Source: Watersipora subatra
Lineage: Eukaryota; Bryozoa; Gymnolaemata; Cheilostomatida; Watersiporidae
Assembly (NCBI RefSeq): GCF_963576615.1
Contig: NC_088711.1
Location: forward strand, 10,720,869 to 10,784,868
Length of the DNA: 64,000 bases
Reading direction: 5' to 3'
The notes beneath the pieces were generated by a model that worked only from the letters and a program-made list of their open reading frames with translations, was not told where the DNA came from and searched no databases. The translations under genes and the position numbers were made by a program. This document shows positions 55,901-64,000 of this stretch, piece after piece; positions within the stretch are counted from its first letter, which is position 1, and each line of letters begins with the position of its first letter.

Positions 55901-56789
55901 GAAATCAATGAAAAACAAGAAATATTTTGGCAACTTGTATCTGGCTGAGTGCCTTTAGGAAACATGTCTGACAACGTGAGAGTAAATGTCTGTTAGAGGC
56001 CCATATTATTATTTATTTTTGTTATTTCATTAGCCATGAGAAGTTTTTGGTTATTTTTAATAAAAAATAGTGTAACGATGCCAACTGGCTTTAGCCAGTC
56101 TATTAGTAAAAACAAGGAAATACCAACTGGTTCTAAAGAGAGGATGGTACGGAGGAAGAAGACAAATTAATCTCTCTTCAACTCACGGCGCCAGATAAAT
56201 ACAGAAGCGTATGCTGTATGACCAAAAAAGCAACCTGAACATTTACGATGAAAAATTGAAATGTTTTGAAAGCGCGTGTCACATGTTAACATTACTCATG
56301 TAATAAAAACATTATACCAATTAAACAAGGCTTCCATTTCTTCTTGTTACCTGTTCAGATAAGTTCTACAGTAAGTAGGAATGTGCACATTACTATAGAA
56401 GTTCTTTTGAGGACCTTTTTGACTTTTTCATAAGCTATTTTATATAAAATGTGTGTTCAAATAAAATAATCTCTTGAGAGGCTCTTATAATATTAAGCTA
56501 TAGATGGCTATGTTATATTATACATACGTTATACATTCTTCAATTAAGACATCTGCGGAAAGTTGAATTTAAATTCGCCGATATCAATAGATGCAGCTCA
56601 CAACCCTCACTCATGCACATTTTAAGAGACACTTAAAATTATTCTATATCATTAATACTATTCTCTTTATACTTATTAAATATTACCATTTTAAACATTT
56701 CTATCATAATACTCTAGTAAATAAGAGTACTTAAATCAGTGTAGGTACTTTAAACTGATTATATATGATTGGAGATTTTTTTATGAATT
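52950..56789. other. Intergenic with interspersed and tandem repeats
   Basis: No gene seen. An unnamed interspersed repeat copy lies at 53610-53790 (partner at 49735). A diverged tandem duplication lies at 55509-55624 and 55650-55778 (both start gttctattttt and end gactg.ctcaaac). A third, partial interspersed-repeat match lies near 55890-55970. Confidence 0.5.
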
Positions 56790-57810
56790 AAAATTAAAGG
56801 AATTAATAATACTTGACTTCAAATAGATATGAGGTGGTATTATTTGCAATATGCTGGCACAAAACTCTGTAACAAAAATATGACCTTCGCACAAATTATA
56901 GATCAGACAGGCTAAAACATATGAGCTGACCTAATCATCTGGCTGCAGCAAACTCTAGTAATACACCACAGACATGAGTGTAGTCAACTCTAGGAATGAC
57001 TGGAGTCAAGTGTAGTCTTAACTTTAGTACAAAAAGTTACAAACGAACTAAATACAGTAAGGATGTTATGTTCTGAGATGTTATTTAAACACCAGGTGTG
57101 TTACTGAGAGATGTGTAAGGCAGTTAAGTATGGTGCCTACAGTTCATGTCTGATAATATTCATAGAACAATGATTAGCCATATGAAGCTGTGCCAAATCA
57201 ACTCTCTATGTATGCAGGTCTGTAGTTGAAGATGACAAGGAACATCGGATGGATGGTGGATCTTACGAGGAGACTAAAGTAACACCATGTAGGACCTTGC
57301 ATCATCCAATCTCTCCAATATGACTAGCTAATTCAGGTGCAGACTTGCATTGCATCATGGAACAATGAATGATCATTTATAATGTGGGAAAATATGGCTT
57401 TGTACCATTCTGTGCTCAAAGATCGTGATACATACACTTTCCAAATATTAGGAATAACAAACTAGATTTTAATTTAGGAAGTGTCAAAAACGTTTGGCAG
57501 TCGGTATAATGATCTTGAGACATTTATGCAAATTCACTAGAGAAAAAAAGTATATATAGAGGTGTATTCTGTAGCTAACTGTACTTCACCTTCTTAACTC
57601 ATATTCTACAGTCAGCTAGTAGATTCAGTAAGTAACCAGTTTAAACTCTCTAATTGTTAGAAATATTACAGTATATAATTACAGACTTTAGGATGTTATA
57701 AAGTTTATTATATTTTGTTTTACTTTAATAATTATTTCACAGCTGACAAATTCTCACATGAAAGTATTTTTAAAACTTAAACATTGTGTTCATCTTTGTT
57801 GCAGGCCTTC
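56790..57810 (+). repeat. Inverted duplication, partner of 48130-49165
   Basis: Reverse-complement copy of the 5' flank, promoter and first exon/intron of peptide gene 1; outer edge at ggaattaataatacttgact. It places gene 3 on the opposite strand from genes 1 and 2. Confidence 0.9.
57551..57558 (+). promoter_or_regulatory. TATA box of secreted peptide gene 3
   Basis: tatatata then gaggtgta; the first exon follows and ends at 57627 before gtaagt. Confidence 0.75.
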
Positions 57811-57817
57811 AAACAAA

Positions 57818-58087
57818 ATGAAAGTTCTTGCAATCCTATTGGCTCTTTGCCTTGTACTTGTCAATGCAACCTACAGTGGCTACTATCAAGGCCAATATCT
57901 GACCAATGGTTATCGAGGAAACAACCAAGGAGGCCAATGGCGGCGCAGAGGTGATGACAACTTGAATAAATTTGGAGATGACTATAAAGACAGAGACTAC
58001 TATGATGATGGCTATAAAGGTTTTGGCAGCGGTAATCAAAGGTACAGCGGTTACCGTGGCAACAGAGGAAACAGAGGACAGTACTAA
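57818..58087 (+). CDS. Secreted Tyr/Gly/Asn/Arg/Asp-rich peptide 3
   Basis: 89 residues, signal peptide MKVLAILLALCLVLVNA, mature chain TYSGYYQGQYLTNGYRGNNQ, then GGQW, RRRGDDNLNKFGDDYKD, YYDDGYKGFGSG and NRGNRGQY. The 5'UTR intron runs 57628-57804 (donor gtaagt, acceptor ttgcag). The in-frame ATG at 57758 is intronic, so 57818 is the start. Homology to the other genes stops just after the stop codon (caaaaggtagga), so this copy has acquired a different 3' region. Whether its 3' intron still splices (possible acceptor ttttgttttag at 58634) is open. Coding sequence is undamaged. Confidence 0.88.
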   Translation: MKVLAILLALCLVLVNATYSGYYQGQYLTNGYRGNNQGGQWRRRGDDNLNKFGDDYKDRDYYDDGYKGFGSGNQRYSGYRGNRGNRGQY

Positions 58088-58099
58088 TATCAAAAGGTA

Positions 58100-59465
58100 G
58101 GATGACCCCTGCCTATGTTAAGCTTTGTTTTAACAAAGCTCAACATATTCCAGTCCAATAGACACTTTGAACAATAACTTAAGAGCCTCAAATCTGTGCT
58201 TTCTTCTATGGCGAACTTAAGTAACCAGCCAATAGTCACCAAGCCTTAGTGCGAGTGTCTCTGAGTAGACACAGGTGATAACAAGTTATAGTTGGCTCTA
58301 TTCTCTTTAATATTCTCACTCGTGTTCAGTAATAGAGATTTTGAGGACATCTCTGATTGGCTGTATGTACTTGTGGCTTAGGTTTGAGGTTAAGGTAATG
58401 TTATACTATAGCAAAAAATTATTTAGCTATCAGAAGTAATATATTGAATATTTGCTTCTTTACTGAGTTCAATAGCTTGAAGCATGAATTTAGTACATAT
58501 TTGAATTATTAAATTATTTATTTGAGTAGATGTATTGCTATTCATTAGGCAAGGTGGCATCATTTATTAAAGTGATGACTTTTCTTTTTATGTGGTTTTG
58601 CTCATCAAACTATGAGCTGCTTTTGTTTTAGGTTTCATCTCACAGAAGACAGAGTGATGAGCTGCCACAGACACAGAAATTGACTTGTTTTTTTATCTTA
58701 ATTTTTGTTAGGTTATGTCTGATTGCGATCTGTGTGACCTGCCGTGATAAGTTTAGCTACCATACTTGTTATGTTTTACTTATGCATTGGCTATAATACA
58801 CTGCTGCAACAACAATGTTTAACAACTGCAAAATTAAGTTGTCTTCTCATTCAGCAATCGCTCACAATCTACTAACAGCGTTGCTCGAAATATTGTAGTT
58901 GTCTACTAACTGATTTTCAACATGTTGCACCAGCCTTCTCTTTGTCGGGTACTGTTAACAAGCCAAAATTTAATTTTATACACACTAATATTTTCATAGA
59001 AATTAATCAAGGCCGTGAGACATCCACACTTGTTAGTTGGTAATGGCTATGATAATAAAGATAGCAAAAACAGCAGTAAACATAATAATAAGAATAATAA
59101 TAATAGTAATAATACTAATAAGGATTATTATTACCAGCATAGGCTGAACAAACTTTGAGGTTAATAATAACAAGAGTAAAAATAATAGCAGCAATAAAAC
59201 CACACTGCCAGGATCTAGTGATTACAATGAACTGAAAGAGCAAAACAAGAGCAATTCTGAAACTGATAGTAATTGAAACATTCGTGGTTGTCCATAGCCT
59301 GAGTAACTGGATGATATGCTCAAGATTGACTAAAAACAACTGAGCAATATACAGTATTACAAACAACCAGTCTAAGCTCAGTGGAGACCGTGAAGTGTTG
59401 TTTATATCACTGTAGGCAACCTAGAAAGAATAATAGGGTAATGAGAAACACAAGCTGAGAAACTT
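58100..59465. other. Intergenic, AAT-rich, no gene seen
   Basis: Holds a possible 3'UTR exon of peptide gene 3 and an AAT-rich run (59080-59180). Otherwise nothing recognised. Confidence 0.4.
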
Positions 59466-59519
59466 TGATAATAATAATAATAATTCAATTATAATTCAAT
59501 AATATTAACAATTCAAAAA

Positions 59520-59664
59520 CAATTCAGAAAACAACGCTACTAGGAACTGCCCAAATTCTAAGAAGACTCTTCGGTAGAAATAATCATTAAAGTGATAACC
59601 CTTTGACTTTAACTTGAGGCCTGGGTTCGCTTACTACCAACCACTGGTTGTGAAAACAGTTTTT
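59520..59664 (+). mobile_element. 3' tail of an R4/Dong-type element in a TAA repeat
   Basis: The frame IQKTTLLGTAQILRRLFGR, ending in TAA at 59587, matches the last residues of the 1.6-7.1 kb LINEs (LQKSALLGTAKILRRVLK). The remaining 75 bases are a 3'UTR. Both sides are TAA/ATT-rich simple repeat (59466-59483 and 59664-59690). It is a very short 5'-truncated copy of a diverged family that sits in TAA rather than TA repeats. Confidence 0.7.
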
Positions 59665-59689
59665 ATAATAATAATATTAATAATAGTAT

Positions 59690-60620
59690 AACATTAATAG
59701 CGAAGTATTAATAGTGTAATGTTAATGTTGCTGATAGTAAACCATTCCAGTGATAAGTGACGAGGCAAATAGTATCTTTTGGGTTTTAGCAAAAGCCAGA
59801 GGCCATTTATTTTGTAATGTGCTAAAATACATGATAATAATAACCACATTAAAATTAACACTAAATTTACAATAAATTAAAATACAAAAAATTTACTAAT
59901 ATCATTATTATTTATAAAAACAAAAAGTACTGACTGAATGAGGCGAAGAAAGAAATATCATTGTAAAATTTCCTTTAGTAGTTTAGTCAGATGAGGAATT
60001 GCCTGCTCCGTCTGCTGCTAGCAGTATCAAAGCTATAAATTTGCTTCCAAATTCAATTAGCTTACTTATTATCATATTTCATCACTCTTAATCTTTTTAC
60101 ATCTTTAAACATGAAGCATAACATATCGTCCCAGTTTTTTTTATCAACAAACTGCAAGACAATGGTGATCCTATGTCTGGTCTTATAATGGTAGAAACTT
60201 TTAACAAGGCTTTATACAATATTGTCCTCTCCTGAATGTATGATACAAGCAAATAAAGTATATCATCTATAAGTAAGTGCGCTATATATAGTGCAGAATA
60301 CAGAGAATGGATCATTCTAATGACTTCCATAGACTCTTCAGCTCTGAAAGATTATATGCATTACATAACAAATAATGTGCATAGAACATAAACTGGCCGA
60401 ATATTTGAGAAACAATTTTTACCTGTGGACCTGTTAGCAATGCATTTAAGAACTTTTAGGAAACAGCATTTAATTATTCTCACTGCTTCAGATCAGCTTG
60501 TTACATGAAAACTTGAAAATCTACAAAAATCTCAAAATCTTTACAAAGTCAGGGACCATCTCTTTTCATACACTTATCTGCTTGCTCGAATTTCAAACAG
60601 CAATTAAACAAGATATGAAG
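59690..60620. other. Intergenic, no gene seen
   Basis: AT-rich, no recognisable feature. Confidence 0.4.
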
Positions 60621-61035
60621 ACTTCTATATACCTATACATATGTGTGTATACGTATGCATATTCATATGCGTATAATACATACATATTTATACGTATGTA
60701 TTGTATGTATACATATACGTATAATACATACACATGTATTATACGTATATGTATACATATACATGTATATGTATTAGAGTATGTGTATGCATATGTATAG
60801 GTACATATATATGTATAGGTATATTCATATGTACATGAATATGTATATGTTCATGTATACTGTATATGTTTATATGTAGCCTATATGTTTATTTATATGT
60901 ATACATACACATATAAATATACATATATACATATACATGTGTATGTATTTGTATACTTATATGTATATTTATATGTGTATTTATATATATGCACATGTAC
61001 CTGTAAATGTATCTGTATATATAAATATATGTAAT
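60620..61035. repeat. 400-base alternating purine/pyrimidine tract
   Basis: Dense tandem and inverted words of the type tatgtatacatatacgtata, almost entirely TA, TG, CA and CG steps. Many local palindromes, for example tacgtatatgtatacatata. Confidence 0.85.
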
Positions 61036-62400
61036 ATGCATCCTTTGTTGGTGGTCAGTATTCTATGTATTCAACAAAACACTTGAGAACAATAATGTAT
61101 AATTGATTTCATTATTCAAAAATAAATAACTGACCTCACCTCTACTCAAAACTTTATGAAATTATCCATACTTGAATGACAATTTAAGATTTAAATGATG
61201 AATGTGAGGAGTGACTGTGTTAACAGCCCGCAATGAGCAAGGCAAAAATTTGTTATACTTGACTAAGCAAGCTAAACAATGTAGAATCTCTTTATTAGCA
61301 ATAATTATTGTATGTGCATGTATACATTTATACTATTATAATATTCATGTACAGCTACATATGTATATACATACAGTAAATGTATGAATAAAGTAATGAA
61401 AATTTATATAAATCTTATTTAGACACAAATATATAAATGTATGCGAGTATGTAGATATTATTAACAAGATATTTGGTTGGAGCTGGTCATCAAAAGGTAA
61501 CAAAAGTTTGACCTTTTTATTGTGCGCTTTAATGAGGTCATCCTTCACATTCACCAAGTAAGTGATCTAGTTAAATCGCATTCACCATTTTCATATGATA
61601 TGTAGATCTAGTATGATCTAGATAAGAACGATTTAGTTAAATCACATTAACCACTAGTAGTAGAGCAGGAACATAAACTTATCTTTCAGCCTTTTCCTTC
61701 GGAGGGTGGGCTACTCAAACAAAGATGTTTTATAGTCAGAAATTTATGCTGAATTCAATTATAATGTTTCTACACCTATGTGTTTGCACATTTCTGAGCT
61801 AGAAACCACTTTCGAAATGGGAGGGGGCAACTCCAAGTTTGGTTGGAAAACCTTATATATCAGACAAAGAAAACTATTTTATAATCTCAAAAATTAATAA
61901 ATGTTTTTATTTGAGATTAAGTGAGTCAATTCTCAGCATTCCTTAACCCATGCCAAGGATGCAGCAAGACCGCTTGTTTCACTGTCTCGCTTAGTCTGTG
62001 AATGAAGCCCTAGTCAGAGTGACTAAACTTCAATATGAGACAGCCAAACAGTATTCAAACAGATGATTAATATTAGAAGAAGAGAGCATTCAATGTGAAA
62101 TTGCTCAAAAAGTGCTAAGCATTGAGAACTTCGATGAGAGTTCAGACTTGTTGTCATTATGCCTGTTATAAAAAGTATTGTAACAAACTCGTTATGGGAA
62201 GAGCTGAGAAAAGACATGAGAAGAGACAGAAAGAATGTGATACAGCAGAAGAGGTGAAATTAGATATTTATAACTTTACAAATTCATGATGATTACTCCA
62301 TGATGATGGTACTTTGGTGGGAGAAAAAGAAAACATTTTCATTTTTGTCTGCATATTTTGTGAGCAGCAAAACTAACTCTTTGCAGTTTAAATGACGTGT
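61036..62400. other. Intergenic, no gene seen
   Basis: AT-rich. A short direct repeat (gatctag..., near 61565-61650) is the only pattern noticed. Confidence 0.4.
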
Positions 62401-62459
62401 TATGGCCTACAATTTGGACATAAATTTATAGATAAATTACATGTACGATCCTTCCTTGG

Positions 62460-64000
62460 TTTTTTGCATATGACCACACAAACTACGCTAGATATGGCAC
62501 ACTGTACTATGCAGAGGTGACTAATCTGAATGTATAGCGTAGCAAGGTGTATGAGGCTCTTATGAAGAAGGGGTATTTTACTTATCAATCACGACATCAC
62601 TGTCCATTCAGCTCTATCGATTGTGATCAATCTATTGAGCAAACAGTTAAAAGAGACTCAAAGTCTCACGTTGGAATCATAGGGTTTACCAAAAATCATC
62701 GGCCTCTCAATGCTGGACTCTATCTCACCCAGAATGAACAGCTGTACATACAGACATGACGAAGATGCTAGTGCCTGGTGATTCGGATGCCGCAAGTTAT
62801 GAGATGAGTGAAAAGGCTTGGAAGGCTGATGAGGAAATGAGGGAAGTCATGAAAGACTCATAACAGCAAGAATAAATTCGTTTGCGTTTCAAACCACCAA
62901 GCTATTACATATTACCCGTGGTGCAAAAGCCTCCATTGAAGTGAAGCAGGATCTTGAAATGGCAAATGTGATAGGAGAGAAACAGCTTTCAGAATTGGTC
63001 CAGAAGAGATTAAGTACCCAAGAGATTGATTTCAATACATCCATCAAGTCAAACAAGCTCAAAACCTTCACCACATTACTATCAGCTAAGAAAAAATCAG
63101 AAGAAAAAGTCCCAGAGTGTTCGCACAGACGGTTTGAGAATTTGTTAGTGATCAGCCAACAGCGTAACTTGGATTTGAGAAAAGTGTTATCATTCTCTCT
63201 TGGCAACATCAGCTGGTCCTTGGCTAACTCTGATGGCTCTATATTGAAAACTGCCAAGTCGGCTCTGATGGCTGCTGTTGAGGAAGATGTTGATGATCAA
63301 CTATCAATCTATGTTAACCAGGATCAGCTACCAGTCTTTGATCTGTTGTGGTTGATGCTATGGCCAAAATTCAGACCCTAAAAGCTCCTCCAACTTTTGG
63401 CATGGTTGCAAGTCAGTTTTTGCAACGGATAGTTAGTATTACAAACGTATATCACACATTTCGTGTGGATTTTGTTTGTGACACATACTCTGATATCAGC
63501 ATTAAAGGAGGTGAGAGAAGTCGTAGAAGTGTGAAAGGAAGGCAGAAGGTTGCTGTGTTTAGTCCGAACTAATTAGTGCCAAAAAGGTCTGAATTTTTAG
63601 CAGATGGCTCAAACAAGACTGCTTTAGTGAAATTTTTAAAGGATACATGGAGGAATTCAACTGTGAAGCAGATGGTAAAGAGACAAATTCCATCAATGAA
63701 TTCACAGTGTAAGATCTTCTGCTCACTGTCTCGCACATCACAACCAAACCTACCACCCACACTAGATGAGTTAAATCTCCATATATCTAAGGCTGCATAT
63801 CAGGCCGCAATATGGAGAAGAGCCAAGCAAATCATCATCAATGCCCCATCCCCCAGCAACATGGATGGTTTATGGAGGATGGAGAGCTTAAAGCTAGATA
63901 GATGACACAATAACCAGCACCTCCTGATGTGCTCGTGGACATGTTTTGTTGATGCAAAACTGGGTGTCAGTCTCGTCGCTGTCAGTGCAACAATACAGAT
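62460..64000 (+). pseudogene. Broken copy of a repetitive CXC-motif gene family, runs off the window
   Basis: Separate plus-strand open pieces carry blocks in the order found in a high-copy invertebrate protein family often annotated as uncharacterised: a YDHTNYARYG-type block near 62470, then SSIDCDQSIEQTVKRDSKSH and GIIGFTKN (62547-62759), a middle section (62941-63381), a block with VDFVCDTYSDISIK (63348-63572), and a last section (63576-63905) followed by a cysteine-rich CXC (tesmin-like) signature at the window edge. The copy has several breaks, so it is a fossil. The high copy number of the family suggests a mobile element carries it; class unknown. The 5' end was not located. Confidence 0.7.

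Overview
The window is animal nuclear DNA: AT-rich, with spliced genes using GT-AG introns, many microsatellites and minisatellites, tRNA-derived SINEs, LINEs and short DNA transposons. The repeat mix (RLE-type R4/Dong LINEs in (TA)n arrays, tRNA SINEs ending in a short hydrophilic tail, hAT-type MITEs) suits a marine invertebrate, probably lophotrochozoan. This is inference; no gene here fixes the phylum.

Layout. 1-8 kb: two 5'-truncated R4/Dong-type LINEs lie head to head around one (TA)56 array, with further (TA)n arrays outside. 8-16 kb: a LINE remnant, a 21-bp and a 22-bp minisatellite, several hairpins, a SINE and no convincing gene. 16.3-18.6 kb (minus): a four-exon gene for a secreted cysteine-rich protein of 140 residues. 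20.4-38.7 kb (minus): the complete six-exon EMG1/NEP1 gene (18S rRNA pseudouridine N1-methyltransferase, 240 residues). Its introns are full of inserted elements: a CR1/jockey-type LINE, three TIR elements and five minisatellites. One minisatellite has copied the 5' splice site of EMG1 exon 3 eleven more times. 41.1-44.9 kb (minus): the last six exons of an unrecognised coiled-coil protein. 47-58 kb: three near-identical genes for small secreted Tyr/Gly/Asn/Arg/Asp-rich peptides, each with a TATA box and a 5'UTR intron, interleaved with inverted duplications, one carrying a pseudogene piece of the coiled-coil gene. 59.5 kb: a short tail of another R4/Dong-type element in a TAA repeat. 60.6-61.0 kb: a long alternating purine/pyrimidine tract. 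62.4-64 kb: a broken copy of a repetitive invertebrate gene family with a tesmin-like CXC motif, running off the window.

The host genes do not form a pathway. EMG1 acts in 40S ribosome biogenesis in the nucleolus; the cysteine-rich protein and the three peptides are secreted. The most useful points for follow-up are the splice-donor minisatellite in EMG1, the secreted peptide cluster, the two-module cysteine-rich protein, the head-to-head TA-targeted LINEs, and a 1.8-kb TIR element that appears to carry two spliced acidic reading frames.
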